A stretch of DNA of 26,615 nucleotides from Trametes villosa (Eukaryota > Basidiomycota > Agaricomycetes > Polyporales > Polyporaceae), in assembly GCA_002964805.2 (NCBI GenBank), contig PUDQ02000135.1, forward strand, positions 1-26,615, given 5' to 3'. Position numbers and translations under genes: made by a program. Every line of letters begins with the position of its first letter. The first letter of the stretch is position 1. The notes under the pieces were generated by a model. It did no database searches. It saw only the letters and a list, made by a program, of their open reading frames with translations, and was not told where the DNA came from. Shown in pieces: positions 10,601 through 19,939 of the stretch.

Positions 10601-12449
10601 TCTCGCGAACGCGCTGCAGAGAAGCGTTTGAGGTCCGCCCAACTGGCCTGGCCTGATCTTCGGCGTCGCTGTTGATGTCAATGTCGTCCTCCGCAGGCTG
10701 GCGTGGCGGGCTACCGTCATGGATATCAGGCGCGCCGCAAGCATGCCCTGAAAAGGCGTTAACTTGTTAGACTTATTGCGCTGGAAGAAGATCTACAACA
10801 TTACCTGGTGACGAACTGGATCGCAAAGAACGCAATCCAGGCTCTCCTGCGGTAGTTGGATGGAGAGCGGCAGGGCGGTCGGCGACAAGGCCAGTGGCAA
10901 CGTTGTTGCTAACGTTTGTGTTGGCGTCTGCAGCTACGTCGGTCGTGGCGTCGCCAGAATCCACTTTGTTGATGTTCTGAGTTCGGGGATCAGCGGACCC
11001 AGAGGAGGGATGGATGCTACGAGTATCCGCACGCCGGGCCGCCGCAGAGAGTTCCGTGCGGGTAACGGAGGTATCATCGGATCTTGTCGCAGGTGCACAT
11101 GACCCAGAGGCGTTCAAACGCAGTGACAACTCAGATTCTATAGCACCCGAGACGGAGATGGAGGGATGAGAAAAGTTTGGATGCTCAAGCCCAGGGGAGT
11201 GAGACGGAATGAGACGCTGATGAGGTACAGTACTGTCATCTATGACTTGAACTCGGCCTATGGTGAAACAAACTATTGAGCCCACGAGCGAGCACGTAGA
11301 AGTGAGGGAAGCCTTACATGGGTTACGAGCATCATCGGCAGTAAGGCCGCCAACGTGGTCGACGCCTCCGGGACCTTCGTAGCTGTACGGCACGGCGACA
11401 CGGCGGTTTTCGAGAGGATCTTGCTCAACGTCCGCGTAGACTACGCTGGGTTTGTCGCCAAGTTGATTGGGGTGCCCAGCAGCGCGGTTGTCGGCCAGAT
11501 GATTGGTGGGGCCATCGGCGCGGACATCTGCACAGCCGTCAGCGTGGATGTTTGCACGACCGTTGACGCGGACGTTTGCACGACCGTTGGCGTGGACGTC
11601 TGCACGGTCGTTGTCGTCGCTGTCCGCACCTTCGTCAGCGCGATCGTCGGCGTGATCGTCAGCACGTGCATTGACAGGGTTGGAGACACGACCAGAGTCA
11701 GCGCGACCTTTACTGCGCCCATCGGTGTGCTCGTGCACTTGGATATTTGATGGCTCAAGATGAACGGGGGAACCAAGACTAGCAGGGCACGAGGGGACGT
11801 CCCCAAGACGAGACACAGCCGAAGTAGAAGAGACAGGCGGTGGCACCAGGAAGACTGGCGCAGCGAGGGGGGGTGCGCTTGCTACACCAGGGTCTGGGAT
11901 ATCTAAGTCAGCGCGACTTGGAAGGACGCTCTCTAGCAGCTACATACCGGATTCCGTCTCACTGAGCGGTGATAACGAGGCAGCACATGTTTTGTTCCCT
12001 GTTAACAGGGTGTCGGGTGCGTGACGGACACTTTTTGGGTCATCTACCGTGCTTGCTGATCGTTGCTCTCCAGTAGTGGGAGCACGCACGGCTTGGGACG
12101 CTGAGGCCACCGCCGTTTGGGCTGCTGCACGCGCCGCGGTGACACGTGAAGAGCGCCTAACCGTAGGTGTCCACGGCTCTCCGGGGCCTTGCGCTGGTTT
12201 GGCACGCGGCCGCGGTTGGGGTGGACGCGGTTGTAGTGGCCGAGGGGTGGGCGATCCGGAGGGTGAATGGGGACGCGTCGGGGAGCCGGGACGCGTCGGG
12301 GAGCGCGGACGCGTCGGGGAGCGGGGACGCGTCGGCGCAGATGACACGCGTTTTTTGGAGGCCGACACGCGTTTGGCTGACTGGAAGAGGCGAGGATCAG
12401 CACAACATAAGGACCCGGCCCATGGTGCGGTGCAACTAACCTTTGGCAT
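7650..12449 (-). CDS. Large uncharacterised mushroom-family protein (1372 aa)
   Basis: No function is known to me. Minus-strand exons: 12449-12441, 12380-11948, 11893-11318, 11257-10805, 10747-10409, 10357-10173, 10120-10017, 9941-9877, 9826-9576, 9527-9254, 9199-8598, 8545-8455, 8386-7650; introns are 48-75 nt and the sum is 4119 nt. Intron 11 (8597-8546) uses a weak GTCAAG donor and is the least certain. Order of regions: an RPRSPT hexapeptide repeat (residues about 14-40); an Asp/Ala/Arg/Asn minisatellite stretch in exon 3; a conserved middle (about 525-900) with HVKPNTWNLYGAYFK, then LDLLEDLHGFSAALVIVGG, FFEQKCRANDHVIMGHMKTH and IVLYNWPENV; an acidic/basic linker with LEITDSEDEYVPSP; a second ADVRAD-type repeat in exon 13; and a Pro/Gln-rich end. 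From memory, the NTWN.Y..YF and NWPE.V patterns recur in large Agaricomycete families of hypothetical proteins. It follows the KDZ gene on the same strand, 2.06 kb downstream, and may be its companion. Confidence 0.78.
8085..8290 (-). repeat. Minisatellite in exon 13, about 12-bp unit
   Basis: Degenerate repeats around the + strand core GACGTCTGCGCG encode ADVRADVHTD-like stretches in the 1372-aa gene. The stretch is open throughout in the gene's frame. A perfect GGTACGTACC palindrome occurs just beyond it near 8315. Confidence 0.7.
11480..11680 (-). repeat. Minisatellite in exon 3, 24-bp unit
   Basis: About seven or eight degenerate 24-bp copies with + strand core GCGGACGTTTGCACGACCG encode octapeptides such as VNGRANVR. 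The same core, read in another frame, occurs in the KDZ gene at 18089-18235. Confidence 0.7.
12260..12340 (-). repeat. 18-bp tandem repeat encoding RPRSPT
   Basis: Four near-identical 18-bp copies (GGACGCGTCGGGGAGCSG) encode a basic/proline hexapeptide near the N-terminus of the 1372-aa protein. It may be a disordered, phosphorylatable SP-rich linker. Confidence 0.75.
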
Positions 12450-13640
12450 TGCTGAGAGGGGCTGGAAATGGCACAGGGACGCGACGAGTGCAGTATCTGA
12501 GGGAGAGTGCAAGAGGAGGGTTGAGGGGAAAGAGCGAACACCGCATCCTTGAGCACAAAGACTGAAGTGCGAGCCTGGGTGGCTTTGACAGGACCTGCAT
12601 TTATCCATATGAGAACACGGGTACGCTTGCTATGGGAGAGAGCATAACCTATGTAGCTCGAAGATCAACCTGAAGCGAATCATAGCATGGTACCCGTGAT
12701 GAGATGATGGAGGACGTCCGTACGGACGTTTGTATCGCACTCTGAAAGTGGTTCGGGGCTCGTAGCTTTAATGTGCGGTATAATGCACACTATAACGCGA
12801 ACGCAATGCAGGAAATATGTCAGTGAGCTCTACTGTAAGATCCTGAGGGATGTACGCACACTTTACAGCATAACTTTCCGTATAGTGCCTGAAGCACACA
12901 CGGGTCAAAACGGCCCCCTCCCTGCTACATAGGGCAAGTTTGCTTCCATGAGCGGATATGGCCGTCATCTTTATGCTTTATGCAGACGTGCTCACCATGT
13001 CCAACCCGCCCGTGGTGCAGAAATACTGGCCGGAACCACAGCTTCCTAGAGGCTTCATCAAAGTGAACGTGTCAAGGGAACCTCAGTGACATTAAGGACT
13101 TACCAGAGTAGGCGGGTCAAAGTAAGACAGTTACCTGGGACTCAGATACGTACAAGAGACAGCTGAACGCAGTCCGAGGGGACAATTCTGTTCGAATGAC
13201 AATGGGGTCCGGATTGAGTGAACAACGGACCCTCTCGACGAAATCAGCGCTGAGTGGTTGAGCGCCGAGCGCCGAGCGCTGAGACTAGACGCTGAAGCGC
13301 TCGTAAAGCCTGTGACATGTGTCACATAAGGGACGGCTTTCAACGACATTAAAGTTTGGCGACTGATGGCTAGTCACATATTTTGTACATACTTTCAGGA
13401 TATACTATCGCATATAAGCCCAAGTTTACCAATCTCAGTGGCACCAGCCGCGCCCGATAATTCAGGGTAACCAATGTCTGCTGAGTTTGTGTGACACTCG
13501 TCACGAAGCGCCAAACTAGCGCTGAGAGCTTGAGATCGTGACTTGCTGCGAGCTATCATGCATTCTCTCTCTATCGCTTTCTTGCCTCACCGGAGTACAT
13601 TCTGTTCTTCCCTCCTTGACGGCCTAACCTAGTCGTTTCT
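12450..13640. other. Intergenic region between the two minus-strand genes, part 1
   Basis: It holds the upstream region of the 1372-aa gene, with a TATA-like element near 12777-12786 about 330 nt before its ATG, a 16-bp perfect palindrome at 12714-12729, and a short GAGCGCC repeat near 13258-13280. On the + strand, a TATA-like CATATAAGCC (13411-13420) and a CT-rich tract (13560-13615) precede the small candidate gene at 13648. No other coding signal was seen. Confidence 0.5.
12714..12729. other. 16-bp perfect palindrome
   Basis: ACGTCCGTACGGACGT equals its own reverse complement. It lies about 265 bp upstream of the 1372-aa gene start. It could be a dimeric regulator site; nothing further supports a function. 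Confidence 0.4.
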
Positions 13641-13647
13641 CACCTGC

Positions 13648-13951
13648 ATGCAAACCAGTCCACCGAACGTGGTGCTAGAATGCACCTTTCTGGCGCCGAC
13701 CTAGGGCGACGAAGTGCAGCTGATCGAGCTGGAGATCGCCGGAGAGGACAAGGATAACCGGGCCTACGAGCCGCAGTAAGCAGCAGCAAGAGTCAGACAT
13801 CTTACTGTAGTTCTGTTACAGCGAGGAAGGATGGCGGCGTGTAGAGGTGGCACACGCGGGGAAGTTGCAGTGTGGCAGCAAGCCTGAGGGTGACGTGGAT
13901 TGGAGCGCGGGCGATGCCTTGGAAAATGCGCCACTCACTGTGGTGACGTGA
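13648..13951 (+). CDS. Small spliced reading frame, doubtful
   Basis: A possible chain is 13648-13668, 13705-13775, 13822-13951, with short introns of 36 and 46 nt. It reads MQTSPPN, then GDEVQLIELEIAGEDKDNRA, then HEEGWRRVEVAHAGKLQCG and onward to a TGA at 13949-13951, about 73 residues in all. The amino-acid mix looks more protein-like than the arginine-rich shadows nearby, and a TATA-like element with a CT-rich tract lies upstream. The first intron is shorter than any other here and the family is unknown, so this may be a remnant or chance. Confidence 0.2.
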
Positions 13952-14508
13952 ACTGCGTGGATGACAGCAGCGGTGCGGGCGCGGGTGTGCATGGCCGCGG
14001 TGATGCGGCATGCGTAACAAAGGCGGTGCAGGCGTGAGGGACCAGGGTGCGGGTGCGGGCGCGAGAGCACTGGTTGACCTAGTGGCGATGAGCGCAACAT
14101 GGATGGCGGCAACAAAGGGCGGGGCAAAGACGGGTCACGGTACCACCAAAAGAGGGCGCGGGACCGCGGCGCGGCTGAGGGCGTCGACGGCAGCATGCAC
14201 GACACTGACGGCGAGGCCGGGCGAATGGCGCGGGGGCGGCCGCACGGGGCAGCGCAACGACGTAATTTGTGCGGCTGTTGCTGTAGTAGCAGTACCTGTA
14301 TGCAGACATGTTGCGCCGCGACGGATTGTGTGCTGGAAAATGAGTAGCAGCGATCTCAAGCGTAGTTGTAACACGTACTACAGGAACATTAGGCAAAGTT
14401 ATACCTAGGCTACATGAACGCCTCCTGAGCAGCTTGCCGGATGAGCATGATGAGCATCCGGCAGGGCGTCGTTCTTTCGCTCTGCCAACAAGAATGGTAC
14501 AATTACGT
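13952..14508. other. Intergenic region, part 2 (3' flank of the KDZ gene)
   Basis: The + strand frame 14010-14408 and the overlapping minus frames are of skewed composition and have no domain. A perfect inverted repeat lies at 14436-14462. I see nothing else. Confidence 0.45.
14436..14462 (-). other. Inverted repeat 3' of the KDZ stop codon
   Basis: The arms GCCGGATG and CATCCGGC (8 bp, perfect) enclose an 11-nt loop that contains part of a doubled ATGAGCAT. It starts 46 nt after the stop codon of the KDZ gene, inside the expected 3' UTR. It may fold in the mRNA or mark an element end; it is not a proven terminator. Confidence 0.45.
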
Positions 14509-17500
14509 TCACTCAGACATCGAAAACATTAGGTTTACAAGTCTCCTCCGAAAACCTGCTATCTGCTCGCTCTTCAGCTCGCCGACTGAGTGGTAGCCCC
14601 GGAGAAGGGCCGCGATGCATGCTAGTACCCAAACCCCGCAATCATATCCGTTCCGCTGCAGTGGCGATTCCTGCAGGATGGCAAAACAAAGAGTTAACTC
14701 AAGCAGTACTATCGACGCATCGGGTCGGCGGACGTACGGCAAGCGGGTAACCATACCACGCCAAAGACTCAACTGCCGCAGTCAGTGAAGATCGGTGCCG
14801 TCCGTGCTCTTGCGCAAGCCGGTGCAGCTTGAAGATGAGGCTATATACACACTATCGAGTCATGCGAAAGGGTTATCAGTTCGAGATCCATATCTGTAGA
14901 GGTACGTCGAAACTCTCGCCTGAGTATCCAGTTCCCATGAGTCACCGTCGCGAACTGCGAGGCTGTCGAAGTAAGCAATGCGGCGTTTCTTCAAGTATAC
15001 AACCGCGAGCGTCCAGTGAGGGTCGGGAACAGAACGGTGGATAGGGAGAATCCAGACATCTTTCTCCCAGAATTGGCTGAGCCCACAGTCCCTCCAAACG
15101 GCTTCGTCGTCCACCTCTTTGCAGTGCATGGTGAAAAGGCGCGTTGAGAGCATGGCGGGATCCCCACCGCGCGTAGCCGAGCTGCCGAAGTGACGGAGTA
15201 GTGCTTGCGCACCGCTGTTGATGCAGTCATCGCTAAGCCATGCCCGAGGGCTCATCAGTCTCCGGAGATCCTGAGGCGGTAGAATGGCTCGGGGATGGGT
15301 GGAAGTGGCAGGGATGATGACCGTCGTCTGATCGAGTAGACGAGCCTCGTCAACTTCGTCTGAGACGTCCGAAAGCGGAGAATCGTCACTGAGGAATCGA
15401 CGGTGCTGCGGCACATGGTACAGGAATGTGAGTGCACGCTATACTCCGCCTACTCAGCGGTGGACTTACTGGATGTGTGGGCTCTATGCCGAAAGTGCGC
15501 TCGATCAGAGGCATCGCCGTGCTGAGGTCAAGGGGCGAAGTAGTCGGATTCTTCGTGTCTTCACCCTCGTCCTCGAACACTAGCTCGTCCAACGTATCAT
15601 GCACGAGAAGGACGTCACATTGAACGGGCTCTTCAGCATCCGGCATGCCATCACCGGCGGCATCTTCCGAGTCCTCCATGAAAGGGAGTCTAATCCACGT
15701 AGTCGGCGGTGGCGCATCCAGGACGCCTGATATTCTCTGGGCGATGCTCTTTGCTTCGCTTGTTTGGGTATTGAAGCGTAACTCCGAGACGAGAGGTGTT
15801 CGCCACCGGGATTGCAACAGGAGCAGCTCGTCCTTTTTTTGCTGAAGGAAGAACGAGATGGGCACGACTACACTCGTAGAGGTATCAGTCGGAATCGCAG
15901 TCGAGTCTCAAGAATCGGCTCACACTTCGGCATGCGGAGCGCGAGCTCAACGGCAGCGAGCTCTCGACCATACCAGCGGCATAGGTTATCCGCTTCGGCG
16001 CCCAAGCGACGGCGTTCTTCCACGCATCGATCCTTGGTCAGCATGGCACGGATTCCGCGCCTGACATTGACATCTTGAAGCCATTGTGGGACGGCTTCCC
16101 CTGCTGGCGTTGGCGAGGAGATCCATACATCGGTGAGGAGACTGGAATCGTCACGAAGAGCGCCAAGTTCGGTCGGGAGAGGTTTGGGGATGGGGATGTT
16201 CCAGGAAGGGTCGCAAAGCTCCTGGAGAGTTTCGCAATATTTGTTGAACTTGCGGATTGCGACTACGAGAGCTGGAGTGCGCTTGGAGATTGCCTTACGG
16301 GTCTGCTGATGCAACTTGGTACCTGTATCCCAAGCCGTGTCATCTAGATGAACCAAACCTGACTGGTGGACCAGCCGATCATGATCAGTGTACGCACCTA
16401 ATGGCTGGTCTTTCCCGCCTGCTGCCCGATCAAGCTTGTCCCACTCAAAGAAACTCCCGATGGCCCGCTTGCGAATGTTGATCTTGAGATCCCGCGCCAT
16501 TAGGAGAGTGCGCACGAACTCAAGCGGCATTTCCTTCAGCTCTGGGAAGCCCTCGGTTACGTTGAGCGACGCGTATAACCGTTCTACCTTATCTACCGTG
16601 TCCGAATGCGACTTCCTGAGGCTTCGAAGGAACTCATCAGCGACAGTGCTGCCTCCGCCGACCTTGATCGACTCTTGTACAACTGCGAAATGCTGTTCGA
16701 TAGTATCTAGCTCGGCTTGAAGGTTTAGTACCGCGTCGAGCTCCTTCTTGAGACGAGCCGGTGCATCTGAAGAAGTCCCTGCATCGTAAGACCAGAAGTG
16801 GGCGCTATGGTCAACACTACTCACGTCTCCTCACAGACAGCTGCGCAGCCTGCTGTAGCTCCCATTGTTTGCGGAGATCTGTGACGGCGACTCCAGAGCT
16901 GCAAAGCTCTTTCTCAGCCTCAGATATGCGTGCTTCTACGCCGTTTTTGAGACGAGAACGGATCCATGATCCGAGTTGTTCCCGCGTATGCTCGTTGACG
17001 AAGCCGGCATGTCGGTCGATGAGCCATATCCTTCGAGATCTCTACCACGCCACTGGACGTCAGTGCTCTATGCAGTACCAGATGTAGCATCGAAGCGTAG
17101 CTAGTACTCACCCCCGACGTTCTTGTGATGCCGATCAGTTTACGAAATTTGGACCAAACCCTCTCTGTTCCCTCGCCTTCAGACATCCCCAAGCCCTCTC
17201 GAAGCCGCGGATTGTACACGAGTTGGCACGCCCACTGATGGCCGTACGCGTGCATCACCGAGGTTGCAAATACGAGTCTGCTTACAATATCCGATGGAAG
17301 GATATCGTACTAATTTGTCGAAGATACTTTCAGTGATGACTCGCACGACTACATATAAACCCCTGGAACGTACCGTGTGGACGCTGCGGTCGAGGACACA
17401 CCCGATGTCGTAGAATGCGGCAACAGTCGCTGAGCTCGGAAGAAGTGTGTATAGATGCTCTAGGAGAGCGATCGCGTACTTCTGCTGCTCTCCGGGAGTG

Positions 17501-19617
17501 TCGACGTTGGCCAGAAACAGCACGACGTCGTGGCGGCATACCAAGGCCATGAGGCCGGTGTCGTCGAATTTCTTTCCGTGTGACTTCTCCTTCTTCTCGT
17601 CCGCGGCCTCGAACGACTTCTCACATTCGTCTAGCGCAGCTTCGGGAACGGGGCTCGAGAACTTCCTTGGAGCCTTCTTGCGCGCAGCCGCTATACGCTC
17701 GCCGACAGCGTCTACCTGCGCTTTGGGAATGAAATATTCCGGCTCGTAGTGCCATGCGCTATCACCCGCGGACACGTTATGTCTCTGACTGAAAGTGGCG
17801 TCCATCGCTACGTGAACGTCTCCTCCTTCACTGTGAAGTCAGGGATGGAGTTAGTTGTATAGTCAATACTGAACACCATGTTGAGCGTACTGCTGAAAAT
17901 CCCGCCCAAACCGGGTTCCCCCGAAGCATGCAGGGCAACGTTTCTGCAGGAGACGATGGCACCGCCCAGGCTGTAGCTTCTTGGGCGAATCGGGTCCTGT
18001 CTGAGGGGGGAGACTAGGAGGCAGGTTTCGGGTACTATCCGCATGGAGGCGACCTTGATCGGCCGATCGTTCGTACGAGCAGTCGTCAGAGCGATCGCGT
18101 GAACGGTCGTGCTGACGTTCGCGTGAGCGGTCGTGCTGACGTTCGCGTGACCGATCTGGTGGACGTTCGCGTGATTGGTCGAGTGGACGTCCGCGCGGTT
18201 GGTCGAGTGGATGTTCGCGCGATTGGTCGAGCGGAGCTTTGTGCAACCGATCGCTAGGATGTTCGTGCAGACGGCTGTATGGAGGATTGGCGGGACTTTC
18301 GTGCAGAGGTCCGTCCGGGTGATGGTCAGAACGAGCGGCTAGCAGCTGCTTCGAGCCGGTCGAAACTGGGGCCTGAATGTGAGCTCGCTCTGCGGGAGCC
18401 TCGCCTGTGTTTTGCATATCAGATCACAAGCAATCGCAGACATGCAAAGCCGAAAACTGTACCCAGGTCTCCGGTCAGGACGTGGGTCTGTTGGGTCGAG
18501 GTCTCCGGGGTAGTAGACGCACTCTGCTGCTCTCCTCGTGATTGCAACTCGTCGTGAGCATTATCGACCAGCTTCAAGCACTCGTCCGTGGCGTCGTCGA
18601 TAAGAGACGCATAGTGCCTATGGAGGTGGTCATACCACTGCACTGCATTGCTGATTCCGCGGCGGAAGGGATCCTGCACTGGCTCGCCCTGCGAGTAGAG
18701 TATGAGCCTTTGCTTCCGCGCGAAATTTTAGAACGCACCTTGTCACTGAGTACCAAGAATCCTCGTCGCTGGTAGAACGTCTTCAAGGCGCCTGCCAGGG
18801 CGGAGATAGCATCCGCGGAGCGTTCGAAGAGAGCGAAGTAGATATCGAGCAAGTCTATAGACACCGCTACACGAGGGGCTGTAGGAGAGGTCGGGAACAA
18901 GCCATTTCGGACTAGGACGCGAGCGACGGGGGTACATTTGCATGATACCACCTGCGCCGTTACGAGACCTACAGCGTCGCCGGTTGATCAGTTTTGTGAG
19001 ACCACACGTATCTCAATGAGGAACCGGGACATACGATCAAGATGTAGACAATTCACAGTGCATGCGTCTAAGAGACATGTCGAGCTTGGGCAATGGTAGG
19101 CCCAGTTTGGAGACGATGCCGTCGTACGACCATGCGCTGCCCGAAGGTACCCAAGATAGTCGCCCAAGAGCTCAGGGATCAGGTTCAGCCACGCAGAGTG
19201 TAGGGACGATAGAGCGTCCAAGGTGCGGGGGCGAGCTGAACGGCCGGGATGTTCCTCGAAGGTGGTGCCCTTGGGAACGTTTGCCGAAGCGTCATGGGCA
19301 GAGTCTTCCATGACGGCGTCGGGATCGTCGTCGCTCGCCCCAGACGCGGGGGTCATCTCAACATCCTGCGGGAGTTCGTGGCTGGACGCGTCGCCTCTAG
19401 TGGATTTCGCCTGCATAAGCGTGTCCAACTCATTCTGGAGAATCTGAGAACGTAGTGCAAGATCGGGTCGCTCGACAACAGCCGCATCCTTTCGAGAAGC
19501 GCGTGTCTTCCGCGGGGTTGCAAAGTGTTTGCCTACCGGCTGCTGGGAGCGCTGGGGATCGCGTTGCTTAGGTGTAGCGGGAGGGGAGAGAGCTGTAGGT
19601 ATTTCATGATCGTCCAT
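14509..19617 (-). CDS. KDZ-family transposase with Ulp1-like protease domain
   Basis: KDZ (Kyakuja-Dileera-Zisupton) enzymes are DDE transposases. Minus-strand exons: 19617-19035, 18968-18739, 18673-18463, 18404-17891, 17830-17374, 17309-17112, 17041-16825, 16778-15926, 15872-15470, 15405-14906, 14840-14738, 14670-14509; introns are 46-70 nt and the 4431-nt sum gives 1476 aa with no internal stop. The N-terminal third has the KDZ-associated CKCTPVARVLVRNGLFPTSP motif (about 204-223), then RRGISNAVQWYDHL (about 275). After an Arg/Asp repeat (385-450) and CPACFGG, the catalytic core shows DVHVAMDATFSQRH (Asp about 523), FYDIGCVLDRS (Asp about 654) and HAYGHQWACQLVYNP...SEGEGTERVWSK (Glu about 709-714). 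A helical region with KKELDAVLNLQAELDTIEQH follows. The C-terminus is a C48 protease: AWLSDDCINSG, PDPHWTLAV (His about 1352), AYFDSLA (Asp about 1369), LQRNGYDCGVW (Gln about 1428, Cys about 1434). All key residues are present, so it may be active. Terminal repeats and target duplication were not found. Confidence 0.93.
18089..18235 (-). repeat. 24-bp minisatellite within KDZ exon 4
   Basis: About six degenerate 24-bp copies (+ strand core GTGGACGTTCGCGTGATTGG) encode octapeptides of the type DRSRERQH. The stretch sits between the N-terminal KDZ-associated region and the CPACF motif, a spacer I recall as non-repetitive in other members. Confidence 0.7.
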
Positions 19618-19850
19618 TGCGTGTAGGAGAGAATATGTACTGTGTAGAGGAGGACACTCGCCAGCTAGTGCTACGGTCTGCTACCTGGCGCTTATCTACC
19701 TAAGACCCGGGTCCCGATTTGGTCACTGTGTTGACGCGTGTTTGATTTGTCCCTCACGACGACCATCGTCCGGAGTTCCACCCTCTGCAACAACCATCGT
19801 GCTGACCCCTTCGCCTTCATTCAAGATCTCCCTGGGAGTTTGAGATGGTT

Positions 19851-19860
19851 TATTTATAGA
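19851..19860 (-). promoter_or_regulatory. TATA box of the KDZ gene
   Basis: The minus strand reads TCTATAAATA here, about 235 nt before the ATG at 19617. It is the best TATA match in the window and suggests a real promoter rather than a dead copy. Confidence 0.55.
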
Positions 19861-19939
19861 TGGGGTCAAATATCGTTCACGCTGAGGGGTCTTTTTGAGT
19901 CCTTTCCCATCTACAACGAAGGCGTCTGATAGACCCGTC

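Noticed and set aside
14010..14408. 132-codon + strand ORF beside the KDZ gene
   Set aside because: Low-complexity Gly/Ala/Thr/Arg composition and no recognisable domain.
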